A stretch of 64,000 bases of DNA from Comamonas suwonensis (GTDB lineage: Bacteria; Pseudomonadota; Gammaproteobacteria; Burkholderiales; Burkholderiaceae_C). The DNA lies in assembly GCF_012844455.2 (NCBI RefSeq), contig NZ_JABBCQ020000012.1, positions 104,891 to 168,890 on the forward strand, given 5' to 3'. The notes below the pieces were generated by a model that saw only the letters and a program-made list of their open reading frames with translations, did no database searches and was not told the origin of the DNA. Numbering within the stretch: the first letter of the stretch is position 1; the number at the start of each line of letters is the position of its first letter. Of the stretch, positions 16,279 to 25,832 are shown piece after piece. Both the position numbers and the translations under genes were made by a program.

Positions 16279-19134
16279 ATGCCTGAGACCCGATCCACCT
16301 GCCCTTACTGCGGCGTTGGCTGTGGAGTCATCATTGAGTCGGATGGCGTGCAAATCACCGGCGTGCGGGGCGACCCTGATCACCCTGCCAATGGAGGACG
16401 CTTGTGCACCAAGGGCAGTACTTTGCACCTGACGGCCGCGCCCGTGCACGCCCAGCAATCACGGCTGCTGCAGCCCCTGCGCAGATTCGATCGGGCATCG
16501 GCCCCGCAACCGGTGAGCTGGGACGCCGCGCTGGACGATGTGGCAGGCCGCATGGCGCAGATCCACGCCAACCATGGCCCCGATGCGCTGGGCTTTTACC
16601 TCAGCGGCCAACTGCTGACGGAGGACTATTACGTTTTCAACAAGCTGGCCAAAGGTCTGCTGGGCACCAATAACCTGGACACCAACTCCCGTCTGTGCAT
16701 GAGCAGCGCCGTGGCCGGCTACAAGGCCACGCTGGGTGCCGATGCGCCGCCCGCCTGCTATGAAGACATCGACTTAGCTGGCTGCATGTTCATCGTGGGC
16801 AGCAATATGGCCTGGGCGCACCCGATTCTGTTTCGCCGCGTGGAAGAGGCCAAGGCGCGCAATCCGGCGCTCAAAATCATCGTGGCCGATCCGCGCAAGA
16901 CCGAGACCGCCGAGCTGGCCGATCTCTACCTGCCGCTGCTGCCGGGCAGCGATGTGATGCTGTTCCACAGCTTGCTGCACATCATGCTGTGGGAAGGCTG
17001 GACGGATAACGCTTTCATCGTCCAGCACACCAGCGGTTTTGCCGCACTGAAAGAGCTGGTGCGCGAAGCCACGCCCGAGAAAGCATCTGCCATTTGTGGC
17101 TTGCCCACAGAGGATTTGTACAAGGCCGCCCGTTGGATGGCTTTAGGGGGGGCACACAGTGCAGACAGCGCGCCACGCCAGCCTACGCTGAGCCTGTACT
17201 GTCAGGGTCTGAACCAGAGCGCCAGCGGCACAGCCAACAACGCGGCGCTCATCAATCTGCACCTGGCGACCGGCCAGATTGGCAAGCCCGGCGCGGGGCC
17301 GTTGTCGCTCACTGGCCAGCCCAATGCCATGGGCGGGCGCGAGGTGGGTGGCTTGTCCAATTTGCTCAGCGCCCACCGCGACATGGCCAACCCCTTGCAC
17401 CGCGAAGAAGTGGCGCAACTGTGGGGTGTGGAAACTATTCCATCGACGCCCGGAAAGTCTGCGATAGAGATGTTTGAGGCGGCCGCCGATGGCCAGATCA
17501 AAGCGCTGTGGATTGCTTGCACCAACCCCGCGCAAAGCATGCCTGACCAGGCCATGGTGCGCCGCGCGCTGGAGCGCGCCGAGCTGGTGGTGGTGCAAGA
17601 AGCTTTTGCCGCGACCGAAACCACGGCCTACGCCGACTGCTTGCTGCCGGCCACGACCTGGGGCGAAAAGCTGGGCACGGTCACCAACAGCGAACGCCGC
17701 ATCTCCCGCGTGCGTGCTGCCGTGACTGCGCCCGGTCTGGCGCGCCACGACTGGCAGATTGGCGTGCAACTGGCGCGGCGACTGGAGCCCCTGGTGCGCC
17801 CGCGCAAGCCTTCGCTGTTTGGCTATGACATGAGCCGTGCTGAAGCAGCAGCCGAGGCCATCTGGAACGAGCACCGCGAAAGCACGCGCGGGCGAGATTT
17901 GGACATCACCGGCCTGAGCTGGCAAATGCTGGAAGAGAAAGGCCCGCAGCAATGGCCTGTGCCCAGCGGTGCAGCGCAAGGCACGCAGCGCCTGTACACC
18001 GACGGCCGGTTTGTAACCGATGACGGCCGTGCCCGCTTTGATGCGCAGCCTTGGAAGCCCGTGGCCGTGCAGCGCGATGCGCGCCACCCTTTCAGTCTGA
18101 ATACCGGCCGCCTGCGCGATCAGTGGCATGGCATGACACGCACCGGCCAGCTGGGCCGCCTGTTTGCCCATGTGAGCGAGCCGCAGTTGCAAGTTCACCC
18201 CCAAGATATGCAGCGCCTGCAACTGCGGGATGGCGATCTGGTCCATGTCTCCAACCGCTACGGTGCCATCGTGCTGCCCGTGCAGACAGGCAGTGGCCTG
18301 CAGCCTGCTCAGCTGTATCTGCCCATGCATTGGGGCGGTATGTACCTGAGTGGACGCAGCTCCAAAGGCCAGCGTTTAGCGGGGGTGAATGCGCTGACCA
18401 CCCCTGAGTTCTGCCCGCGCTCCAAGCAGCCGGAACTCAAGCATGTTGCTGTGAGACTGCTCAAGGCCGAGATGCCCTGGACCTGCATGGGCATGGCCTG
18501 GCTGGATGAGTCGCAGGTGCTGGCCACGCGCGCAGCGTTGACAGAGCTGATGGCGGAGTTCGACTTTGCCAGCTGCGTGCTGTTTGGTCGCTCTGTACCG
18601 CTGGAAAAGGCCGGCGACGGCCGAACCGGTGTGCAGTTTCGCGCTGCAGCGTATGAGGCTCCGAGCGCTGAGGTATTGCGACGACTGCACCAGTTGCTGC
18701 AGTTGGATGGATCAGAGGCGCTGCGTTATGTCGATGCTCGCCGCCAATGCAGCCGTGCCATGGCCATCGGTCAGCAAGGTGCTGAGCCTGTGCTGAATGC
18801 CTTTTTGCTGTGTGGTGACGCCAGTGCCGGGCAGTGGCTGGCGCCGGTGCTGCGCGATGAGCAATCGACCAAAAGCTTTGGCCGGATGTTGTTGTCGTCC
18901 GGCAGCAAGCCGCCTGCCGCCATGGCTGCACGCTCGCCACAGGTCTGCGCCTGTATGAATGTGGATGAGGCCAGCATTACCGCTCAACTAGGCCGGTGCA
19001 GCGGTTCCCCTGATGAGCTGCTTACTCAACTCAAGTCTTCGCTGGGCTGCGGCACGCGCTGCGGCTCCTGTATTCCCACGATCAAGCAGCTGGTGCAGGC
19101 GGTGCCGCCTGTCACCCTGATGGTTGCTGCATAA
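16279..19134 (+). CDS. nasA: Assimilatory nitrate reductase catalytic subunit
   Basis: 951 residues. N-terminal 4Fe-4S motif CPYCGVGCGV ... LCTKGSTLH, then a molybdopterin oxidoreductase core (NTNSRLCMSSAVAGYKA, GLNQSASGTANNAALINLH, QPNAMGGREVGG) and a molybdopterin dinucleotide-binding domain around 600-720. The C-terminus (from about 890) carries a BFD-like 2Fe-2S domain, VCACMNVDE ... CGTRCGSCIP, as in proteobacterial NasA/NasC-type enzymes. It reduces nitrate to nitrite in the cytoplasm. No separate NADH-dependent electron-transfer subunit lies nearby, so its electron donor is not shown. Confidence 0.96.
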   Translation: MPETRSTCPYCGVGCGVIIESDGVQITGVRGDPDHPANGGRLCTKGSTLHLTAAPVHAQQSRLLQPLRRFDRASAPQPVSWDAALDDVAGRMAQIHANHGPDALGFYLSGQLLTEDYYVFNKLAKGLLGTNNLDTNSRLCMSSAVAGYKATLGADAPPACYEDIDLAGCMFIVGSNMAWAHPILFRRVEEAKARNPALKIIVADPRKTETAELADLYLPLLPGSDVMLFHSLLHIMLWEGWTDNAFIVQHTSGFAALKELVREATPEKASAICGLPTEDLYKAARWMALGGAHSADSAPRQPTLSLYCQGLNQSASGTANNAALINLHLATGQIGKPGAGPLSLTGQPNAMGGREVGGLSNLLSAHRDMANPLHREEVAQLWGVETIPSTPGKSAIEMFEAAADGQIKALWIACTNPAQSMPDQAMVRRALERAELVVVQEAFAATETTAYADCLLPATTWGEKLGTVTNSERRISRVRAAVTAPGLARHDWQIGVQLARRLEPLVRPRKPSLFGYDMSRAEAAAEAIWNEHRESTRGRDLDITGLSWQMLEEKGPQQWPVPSGAAQGTQRLYTDGRFVTDDGRARFDAQPWKPVAVQRDARHPFSLNTGRLRDQWHGMTRTGQLGRLFAHVSEPQLQVHPQDMQRLQLRDGDLVHVSNRYGAIVLPVQTGSGLQPAQLYLPMHWGGMYLSGRSSKGQRLAGVNALTTPEFCPRSKQPELKHVAVRLLKAEMPWTCMGMAWLDESQVLATRAALTELMAEFDFASCVLFGRSVPLEKAGDGRTGVQFRAAAYEAPSAEVLRRLHQLLQLDGSEALRYVDARRQCSRAMAIGQQGAEPVLNAFLLCGDASAGQWLAPVLRDEQSTKSFGRMLLSSGSKPPAAMAARSPQVCACMNVDEASITAQLGRCSGSPDELLTQLKSSLGCGTRCGSCIPTIKQLVQAVPPVTLMVAA

Positions 19135-19156
19135 GTCTTTAGCTGAAAGGTCTGCC

Positions 19157-19981
19157 ATGACTTCCCGCCATGCAAACTCTCTGACGTCCCCGGGCCGCTG
19201 CTATCTGGTGGGTGCTGGGCCGGGTGACCCGGAGCTGCTCACCATCAAGGCTTTCAAGCTGATTCAAAGTGCCACGCTGCTGCTGGTGGATGATCTGGTG
19301 TCTGCTGACATCGTCAAGCTCGCCAGCCCCAAGACCCGTGTGATTGCCGTGGGCAAGCGCGGCGGGCGCGAAAGCACATCGCAGGAGTTCATTGAAAAGC
19401 TGATGATCATGGCTGCGCGCCAGGGAGAGGTCGTGGTGCGACTCAAGGGCGGCGACCCCTTCATCTTTGGCCGAGGGGGTGAAGAAGTTGAACATCTGCG
19501 CGCTGCAGGGGTGCAGGTGGAGGTGGTCAATGGCATTACCGCAGGGCTGGCGGCAGCCACCAGTCTGGGCGTGTCACTCACCCACCGCGATCATGCGCAT
19601 GGCGTGGTGTTTGTGACGGGGCACCCCAAACCCGGCGGTGTTCAGAACGACTGGCGCCAGCTGGGGCAGACGGCCCATGCCGTGGGCTTGACGCTGGTGG
19701 TCTATATGGGCGTGAGCTCTGTGCCGCATATTCAGACCGAGCTGCTGGCCGGCGGCCTGCCCGCCAGCACGCCTGTGGCGCTGGTGCAAAGCGCCAGCCT
19801 GCCCACACAACAGCAGGTCATCACGCAACTGGGGGAGATGTCCACGGTGCTTGCCAGCAGCGGTTTGGGGAGTCCGTGTGTCTTTGTGATCGGGCAAGTC
19901 GTCCAACAGGCGGCAATCAGTCAGGCTGGGTTGGGAGCATGGCAGGGGGAGAAGCAGCTGCGCCGTACTGTCGGGGTGTAA
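19157..19981 (+). CDS. cobA: Uroporphyrinogen-III C-methyltransferase
   Basis: 274 residues from ATG 19157 (GAAAGG ribosome site 6 bases upstream); the in-frame start at 19124 overlaps nasA. Hallmarks of SUMT: YLVGAGPGDPELLTIKA near 16, VVVRLKGGDPFIFGRGGEE near 95, GVSLTHRDHA. It makes precorrin-2, the precursor of siroheme needed by NirB. Placed 22 bp after nasA and therefore part of the nitrate unit; the oxidase/ferrochelatase half of CysG is not encoded here. Confidence 0.94.
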   Translation: MTSRHANSLTSPGRCYLVGAGPGDPELLTIKAFKLIQSATLLLVDDLVSADIVKLASPKTRVIAVGKRGGRESTSQEFIEKLMIMAARQGEVVVRLKGGDPFIFGRGGEEVEHLRAAGVQVEVVNGITAGLAAATSLGVSLTHRDHAHGVVFVTGHPKPGGVQNDWRQLGQTAHAVGLTLVVYMGVSSVPHIQTELLAGGLPASTPVALVQSASLPTQQQVITQLGEMSTVLASSGLGSPCVFVIGQVVQQAAISQAGLGAWQGEKQLRRTVGV

Positions 19982-20158
19982 GTGGCTGAAAGTGATTGCA
20001 TTTTCATGATCCCCTGAGCGCATTGCGCCATTGCCAACGTCCCGCACTTGTCATGAGGAGCTAGCATGTATGGCTAGAATTTTTTACGCCCTGAATATTC
20101 ACCACGCCCGGCCCTTTACATCTGCAGGGGGATGAGGGTCGGCACACCGAGATAAGTG

Positions 20159-21601
20159 ATGAGCACTGCATACCCCGATACCCAGCTTTTGATCGATGGA
20201 CAGTGGCAGGTGGCTGCCAGCGGCAAGACGATTGATGTGCGTAACCCGGCGTCGGGCGAAGTCATCGGTCGCGTGGCGCATGCCGATATTCCTGATCTGG
20301 ACCGCGCACTCGCCGCTGCAGACAAGGGCTTTCAGGTCTGGCGCAAGGTCTCGGCGCACGAGCGCGGTGCCATCATGCGCCGCGCTGCCGCCTTGCTCAA
20401 AGAGCGTGCCGACGAGATCGCGGCGCTGCTGACGCAGGAGCAGGGCAAGCCGCTGGCCGAAGCCAAGGGTGAAATCATTGCCGGTGCCGGCATCATCGAA
20501 TGGTTTGCCGACGAGGCGCTGCGCGTCTACGGCCGCATCGTACCTTCGCGTCGCCCTGAACAGCAGCAACTGGTGATCAAGGACCCTGTGGGCCCTGTGG
20601 CGGCCTTCACGCCCTGGAACTTCCCTGTCAACCAGATCGTGCGCAAGATTGGCGCGGCGCTGGCTTCAGGCTGCTCGTTCCTGTGCAAGGCGCCCGAGGA
20701 AACTCCAGCCTCGCCCGCAGCGCTGCTCAAGTGCTTTGTGGATGCCGGCATTCCTGCCGGTGTGGTCGGCCTGGTTTATGGCAACCCGGCGCAAATTTCC
20801 GAGTACCTGATTGCCAGCCCGGTGATCCGCAAGGTGACCTTCACCGGCTCTACGGCCGTGGGCAAGCAGCTGGCAGCGCTGGCGGGCCAGCACATGAAGC
20901 GAAGCACCATGGAGCTGGGCGGTCACGCCCCGGTCATCGTTGCAGAAGATGCGGATGTGGCACTGGCTGTGAAGGCCGCAGGTGCGGCCAAGTTCCGCAA
21001 TGCGGGGCAGGTCTGCATCTCGCCCACGCGCTTTCTGGTGCACAACAGCGTGCGCGAGGAATTCACGCGCGCCATGGTGGCTCATGCCGAGGCGCTGAAG
21101 GTGGGCAATGGTCTGGAGCAAGGCGTGCAGATGGGCCCGCTGGCCAACCCGCGCCGGGTGACGGCGCTGACCCAGCTGATTCAGAACGCCGAGAACAGTG
21201 GTGCCAAGCTGCTGACGGGTGGCGCATCGTTTGGCGATGCCGGCAACTACTTTGCCCCCACGGTGCTGGCGGATGTGCCTTTGACGGCTGATATCTTCAA
21301 TCAGGAGCCCTTTGGTCCCGTAGCGGCGATTCGCGGCTTTGACAAGATTGAAGACGCCATTCAAGAGGCCAACCGTCTGTCGTATGGTCTGGCCGCCTAT
21401 GCCTTTACGCGCTCGCTCAAGACATCGCATCAGCTGGCGCAAGATGTGGAGGCAGGCATGCTGTGGGTCAACCAGCCCGCACTGCCATCGGCTGAACTGC
21501 CATTTGGCGGCATCAAGGATTCGGGCTATGGCTCGGAAGGGGGGCCTGAGGCACTGGAGGCTTACCTGGTTTCCAAGGCCGTGGCGATCACTTGTGTGTG
21601 A
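20159..21601 (+). CDS. NAD(P)-dependent aldehyde dehydrogenase, succinate-semialdehyde type
   Basis: 480 residues from ATG 20159, which overlaps a GTG at 20156. Catalytic features: [28 protein letters not shown], Glu in [11 protein letters not shown] (about 258) and Cys in NAGQVCISP (about 292), plus EPFGPVAAI. The C-terminus [16 protein letters not shown] matches the SSADH/GabD branch, but the substrate cannot be fixed from sequence. It stands alone, 177 bp after cobA and convergent with the FUSC gene. Confidence 0.9.
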   Translation: MSTAYPDTQLLIDGQWQVAASGKTIDVRNPASGEVIGRVAHADIPDLDRALAAADKGFQVWRKVSAHERGAIMRRAAALLKERADEIAALLTQEQGKPLAEAKGEIIAGAGIIEWFADEALRVYGRIVPSRRPEQQQLVIKDPVGPVAAFTPWNFPVNQIVRKIGAALASGCSFLCKAPEETPASPAALLKCFVDAGIPAGVVGLVYGNPAQISEYLIASPVIRKVTFTGSTAVGKQLAALAGQHMKRSTMELGGHAPVIVAEDADVALAVKAAGAAKFRNAGQVCISPTRFLVHNSVREEFTRAMVAHAEALKVGNGLEQGVQMGPLANPRRVTALTQLIQNAENSGAKLLTGGASFGDAGNYFAPTVLADVPLTADIFNQEPFGPVAAIRGFDKIEDAIQEANRLSYGLAAYAFTRSLKTSHQLAQDVEAGMLWVNQPALPSAELPFGGIKDSGYGSEGGPEALEAYLVSKAVAITCV

Positions 21602-21605
21602 TTGA

Positions 21606-21690
21606 TACCCCTCAAGCGGCGTTGCCACGTCCCCCCAAGGGGGAGGACAGCATCGCTGCGGGGCGGTCCTTGCTTGCGGCCCCTTTGTTG
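21606..21690. repeat. CCCCCAAGGGGG-type palindromic repeat
   Basis: Contains CCCCTCAAG, then CCCCCCAAGGGGG and GC-rich flanks, similar in parts to the elements at 12108, 54660 and 56262. It lies just after the aldehyde dehydrogenase stop. Confidence 0.6.
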
Positions 21691-21721
21691 GAATGCGCCA
21701 ATTTTTAAGAGTTCAGCCCGT

Positions 21722-21753
21722 AAAAAAGCCGCTGTGTTTGCAGCGGCTTTTTT
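21722..21753. terminator. Bidirectional intrinsic terminator
   Basis: Perfect 13-bp stem AAAAAAGCCGCTG / CAGCGGCTTTTTT with loop TGTTTG. A/T runs on both sides let it serve both the aldehyde dehydrogenase gene and the convergent FUSC gene. Confidence 0.92.
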
Positions 21754-21776
21754 CATGGGTGATGGCGCTTAGTTCG

Positions 21777-23771
21777 TCAGGCAATCTTGGCAGTGCTGGC
21801 AAAAAAGCGCTGATGCTCGCCAATGTCCTGCGCAGCCAGTTGCAGTTGCAGGGCTTGCTCGGGCTGGTGTTGCTGTATGCGCTGGGCCACGCCCATCAGC
21901 AAAGGGATGGCCTTGGCAGGGGCCGTGGGCAGTTGCTGCAGTCTTTGTAGCGCACTGCGTACGCTGCGCAAGGTGCTGTCGGACAAAAGCAGGTCGTTTT
22001 CCAGGGTGTGCAGTATGAGCACGGCCTTGCCTACGCGCAGGGCGGCCAGGCCGCAGTCGGCAGCTTCCTGCACGGCAGGCGCGCTGATTTTTTCGGAGGC
22101 GCGTACCAGGCGCAGCAGGCGGTGATACAGGCGGGCGCGCCAGACGCGGACATCGCGGGCATGTAGCGGGGTGGCAGCCATGTCTTGCAGCTCATGAACC
22201 ATCATGGCGCGCAGGCCGTCCAACCTGCCTTGAACGGTGACGGGCAGGATGAAGCGGTAGGCCAGCCAGCCTGCCAGCGGCCCGGTGACGATGGCAAATG
22301 CCATCGAGAGCGAGTGGCCGTAGTCCAGCTGATAGGGGAAGTGGGGCGACAGCGCCAGCAGAATCACCATATTGCAGTCATAGCCGGCCACCATGGTGCG
22401 GCGATGGCTGAACAGCAGTGCGCCAATGAGGATGAAGGGCAGCATCATCAGCACCATCTGCAACTGGCTGCTGGCAAACGGCCAGGCAAACCACTGGCAG
22501 GCCAGCGCCACGCCCGCGCCCATGGCCTGACCCAGAATGACAAAGCGCATGGTGAAGGCCGGGTTCTCGAACGAGGAGAAGACGGTAATCATCACCGACA
22601 GACCGAGCAGCATGAAGGCACCGCCATGCCAGCCGGTGATCACCCAGATCAGGCCAACCACAAAGATGGCGCTAAAGGCACGCAGCATGGCGCGGCGTGC
22701 GCCCACCCAGTCGCTGTGCAGCACCACGGGCAATTGGCGGGCACGGTGGTTGGCGGGCAGGGGCAGGTCGCTGGCAGCGACAAAGTGGGCCTGCAGGGCC
22801 AGGCCGATATTGCTCAAAATTTCCTCGGCATGACCCCATCCTGCGGCGGCCTCGCGCGCCGTGGCAATGGCGTGAATGGCCGCCAGCGGTGCGGGCTGGG
22901 TTTCCAGCAGCTTGGCGGCTTGCTCCAGCGCTGTCGTCATGGCCTGGGCTTGCTCGGCGGTGAATTCGGGGGTGATGGTTTTGCCGGTGCTGTCACGCAG
23001 CCAGAGCAGGGCGGAGATTTGCGTGTTGATCAGGCGGCGCAGCGCACGCACGGCGCGGCGTGAGCGCTGCGAGCCTGCGGCATGCGGGTCCAGTCCTTCT
23101 TCAATGGCGGCCATGACTGCCAGGCGCTCGGCCAGATCTTTGGGGCTGAGTGCGCTTTGCCCACGCGCTGCGGCTTGTGATGCCGCTGCAATGTCGCGCA
23201 GCAGACGGGCGCAGAGGCGGCGTACCTTGTCGTCACCGGGGATTTCAGCGCCCACGGGCGTGAACAGCCAGCCTACGATAAGGGCCGCAGCCACGCCGGT
23301 CAGCGCGGTAAACAAGCGGTCCCAGCCCAGGTCATAGACATGGACGGGATTGCCGTTGTCTAGCAATGCGACCATGGATGCGGAGTACCCCGCCAGCATG
23401 GTGCCGTAAGAGGCAAAGCTGCGCTGCAGATTGCCCAGCCCGGCGCAAATGCCCATCCACACCGCCAGGCCGGTGACCAGCCAGAGCAGATTGCCATTGG
23501 CGACGAGCACCAGCACGACACCGGCGGCGGTGCCGATGATGGTGCCGGTGGTGCGGAAAAAGCTTTTTTCCAGCAACTGGCCGCGCAGCGGCTGGGATGC
23601 GGCCCAGACCGTCATGCCCGCCCATTGCGGGTGCTCCAGCCCCAGGGCCCAGGCGGCCAGCACGGCGATACAGGCCGCAAAAGCGGTGCGCAGATGCTGG
23701 CGCAGGCGGGCACTGTCAAAACCCCATTGAGCGGCGCGCGCTAGAAATCTCTCGTAGACAGCCACTGTCAT
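21777..23771 (-). CDS. FUSC family efflux protein (AaeB-like)
   Basis: 664 residues with two repeats of a multi-helix membrane block (about residues 25-180 and 370-520), each followed by a soluble region, the layout of the FUSC/AaeB/YccS family. The N-terminal block contains HPQWAGMTVWAASQP, typical of aromatic-acid efflux proteins. Its start codon overlaps the stop of the upstream MarR gene by 4 bp (ATGA), so both are one operon. Export of aromatic acids or other toxic organics is inferred from family and regulator. Confidence 0.88.
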   Translation of the reverse strand: MTVAVYERFLARAAQWGFDSARLRQHLRTAFAACIAVLAAWALGLEHPQWAGMTVWAASQPLRGQLLEKSFFRTTGTIIGTAAGVVLVLVANGNLLWLVTGLAVWMGICAGLGNLQRSFASYGTMLAGYSASMVALLDNGNPVHVYDLGWDRLFTALTGVAAALIVGWLFTPVGAEIPGDDKVRRLCARLLRDIAAASQAAARGQSALSPKDLAERLAVMAAIEEGLDPHAAGSQRSRRAVRALRRLINTQISALLWLRDSTGKTITPEFTAEQAQAMTTALEQAAKLLETQPAPLAAIHAIATAREAAAGWGHAEEILSNIGLALQAHFVAASDLPLPANHRARQLPVVLHSDWVGARRAMLRAFSAIFVVGLIWVITGWHGGAFMLLGLSVMITVFSSFENPAFTMRFVILGQAMGAGVALACQWFAWPFASSQLQMVLMMLPFILIGALLFSHRRTMVAGYDCNMVILLALSPHFPYQLDYGHSLSMAFAIVTGPLAGWLAYRFILPVTVQGRLDGLRAMMVHELQDMAATPLHARDVRVWRARLYHRLLRLVRASEKISAPAVQEAADCGLAALRVGKAVLILHTLENDLLLSDSTLRSVRSALQRLQQLPTAPAKAIPLLMGVAQRIQQHQPEQALQLQLAAQDIGEHQRFFASTAKIA

Positions 23772-24259
23772 GCGCGCTCCTCAGCTTCAGGATGCGTTTG
23801 CGTGCAGCGCTGATCATGCATTTGCTCGATGCGGGCACGAACCTTGTTGACGCTGCCCAGCATGGCTTCGATCTCGGCTTCATCCAGGTCCTGCAGCAGG
23901 CTGCGTTCGGCCTCCAGCATGGTGGCGCGAATATTGTCCACAGCCTGATTACCTTCGGTGGTGAGAAAAATGCGTTTGCTGCGACGGTCGGCCGCATCGG
24001 CGCGGCGCTCTACCCAGCCCTTGCCTTCCAGAATGTCCAGCAGGCGTACCAGGCTGGATCCGTCCAGCCCCACGCGCTCGGCCAGCTCCTTTTGGGTGAC
24101 CCCGTCGCCCCAGGCGCGCAGGTGCAGAAGCGGCGTCCAGGTGGCGTCGGTCAGACCGTTGGCAGCCAGTTGCTCTTCGACAAAGCGGCGCCATTGGCGG
24201 GTGAGGGTGACCATGAGAAAGCCCAGGCGGTCGCGGGAGGGAGCATCAGCAAAAGACAT
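23768..24259 (-). CDS. MarR family transcriptional regulator
   Basis: 163 residues from ATG 24259 (AAGGT ribosome site upstream); the frame is open to 24295 but lacks a better start. Winged-helix region: VTQKELAERVGLDGSSLVRLLDILEGKGWVERR, with the wing DRRSKRIFLT, all MarR hallmarks. It leads the FUSC efflux gene. Two inverted repeats just upstream are probable operators for autoregulation, giving ligand-induced efflux. Confidence 0.92.
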   Translation of the reverse strand: MSFADAPSRDRLGFLMVTLTRQWRRFVEEQLAANGLTDATWTPLLHLRAWGDGVTQKELAERVGLDGSSLVRLLDILEGKGWVERRADAADRRSKRIFLTTEGNQAVDNIRATMLEAERSLLQDLDEAEIEAMLGSVNKVRARIEQMHDQRCTQTHPEAEERA

Positions 24260-24281
24260 AGACCTTATTTTGATGTCTATA

Positions 24282-24308
24282 CAATTAATTTGCAATTCAA
24301 ATTAATTG
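24282..24308. promoter_or_regulatory. Perfect inverted repeat, probable MarR operator
   Basis: CAATTAATTTG, 5 bases, CAAATTAATTG: an 11-bp perfect inverted repeat 23 bp before the marR start. A second, weaker repeat (ATAGAC ... GTCTAT, 24259-24281) adjoins the start codon. Typical size and place for a MarR dimer site. Confidence 0.75.
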
Positions 24309-24361
24309 AGTCTGCATTGATATATAGGGTATTCCCTTTGTTGTTGGCGACGAGCAATAAA

Positions 24362-24390
24362 AAAGGAGAGCGCTAAGCGCTCTCCTTTAA
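24362..24390 (-). terminator. Intrinsic terminator after the YeiH-type gene
   Basis: Perfect 12-bp stem AAAGGAGAGCGC / GCGCTCTCCTTT with loop TAA and A-rich/T-rich flanks. It lies 57 bp past the stop of the minus-strand exporter gene and before the marR promoter region. Confidence 0.85.
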
Positions 24391-24446
24391 AGGGTTTGAC
24401 CCCTGTTTGTGTTTTATTGATTATTCAGATCATGCGCAAGCTGCTA

Positions 24447-25547
24447 TCAAAACAGAGTGGGAATCCACAGGTTCAGAGCCAGACCTGCGACCAGCAGCCA
24501 GATGAACAGGGCCAGAGCCAGAATCAGCGGCTTGGTCCCCGCAGCCCGCACGGCACGGATGTGGGTGGTCAGGCCCAGAGCGGCCATGGCAATGGCCAGC
24601 AGTGCGTTGTCCAGCTGAATGCCGACGCTGACCACTTCCTTGGGCAGCACGCCCAGCGAGTTGATACCGGCCATCAGCACAAAGCCCAGAGCAAACCAGG
24701 GGATGGTGATCTTTTTGCCGGGCTGGCCGTTGTTCACACCGTCTTTCATGCCTTCCTGGCGTTCGCTGCGCGACAGCCACATGGACAGAATCAGCAGAAA
24801 CGGTGCCAGCATCATCACGCGCACCATCTTGGCAATGACGGCGGTATCGGCGGCCTGGCTGCCAATCGCTTCGCCAGCGGCCACCACCTGGGCCACTTCA
24901 TGCACGGTGGAGCCGACGAACACGCCGTACTGCTGCATGGTGGTGTTGACCCAGCCGTACTCTGCATTCCAGTGGAACAGCGCGGGGTAGAGAAAGGTGC
25001 CGATGGTGCCAAACACCACCACGGTCGCCACGGCCACAGCCACATCTTCGGCGCGGCCCTTGGCCACTGGTTCGGTGGCCAGCACGGCGGCGGCGCCGCA
25101 GATGGAGGCACCTGCGCCCACCAGCAAGGTCGTGCGCTTGTCCATGCCCAGCAGTTTCTGGCCAATCCACTGTGCCAGCAAGAAGGTGCTGGACAGCACC
25201 AGCGCATCAATCACCACGCCGGCCATGCCAACCTGACCAATGTCCTGAAACGTCAGGCGCAGCCCGTAGAGAACGATACCGGCGCGCAGCAGGCGAGCCT
25301 TGGTAAAGGCGATGCCGCTGCTGCACTGGCTGGCGATGGAGGGATAGACGGTATTGCCAATCACCAGGCCGATGATGATGGCCAGCGTCAGTGCGCTCAG
25401 ACCGTTGCTTTTGATGATGGGGAATTGCGCAGCCCATGTCGCCACGGCAGCGATCGTGCCCGCCAGCAGCAGGCCAGGAACCATGCCGCCGGTCTTGTGC
25501 ATCCAGCCGTGCGAGGGTGTGGAGTTTTTGAGTGTTGTAGTGTTCAT
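24447..25547 (-). CDS. YeiH/UPF0324 family putative sulfate exporter
   Basis: 366 residues from ATG 25547 (AAAGGG upstream). About ten membrane helices. Family motifs: KARLLRAGIVLYGLRLTFQDIG, VGAGASICGAAAVLATEPV, GVFVGSTVHEVAQVVAAG. This is the YeiH family, in Escherichia coli adjacent to the LysR regulator yeiE; the same divergent pair is seen here. Family members are called putative sulfate exporters; substrate not proven by sequence. Confidence 0.88.
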   Translation of the reverse strand: MNTTTLKNSTPSHGWMHKTGGMVPGLLLAGTIAAVATWAAQFPIIKSNGLSALTLAIIIGLVIGNTVYPSIASQCSSGIAFTKARLLRAGIVLYGLRLTFQDIGQVGMAGVVIDALVLSSTFLLAQWIGQKLLGMDKRTTLLVGAGASICGAAAVLATEPVAKGRAEDVAVAVATVVVFGTIGTFLYPALFHWNAEYGWVNTTMQQYGVFVGSTVHEVAQVVAAGEAIGSQAADTAVIAKMVRVMMLAPFLLILSMWLSRSERQEGMKDGVNNGQPGKKITIPWFALGFVLMAGINSLGVLPKEVVSVGIQLDNALLAIAMAALGLTTHIRAVRAAGTKPLILALALFIWLLVAGLALNLWIPTLF

Positions 25548-25614
25548 CGTGCCCTTTTGCTGGAGGCGAAAAACAGGTTTGCCTGACAGCTTGAGGATCA
25601 CTTTAGATTTGTTG

Positions 25615-25630
25615 GTTATATTTGTATAAC
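25615..25630. promoter_or_regulatory. LysR-type operator candidate between exporter and regulator
   Basis: GTTATA, TTTG, TATAAC is a perfect inverted repeat in the divergent gap. It fits the T-N11-A pattern of LysR sites and lies 68 bp from the exporter start. Confidence 0.6.
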
Positions 25631-25832
25631 GAATAGTTTTTGTAAGATCAATCGATAAAATAGGTAGATTGACCTCTTTGGCGCTTGTGATTTAACTAAG
25701 TCATTGATTCAATTAGCAGCGCAAGCAGATGTGCTGACGGCGCTGCTGAAGACCAGGCGTGCTCATCTGCCCGTTGGCTCAAATCATTGGCTCAAATCTT
25801 TCGTGGGTTTTATCGATGCCCAAGTCGCCTTT

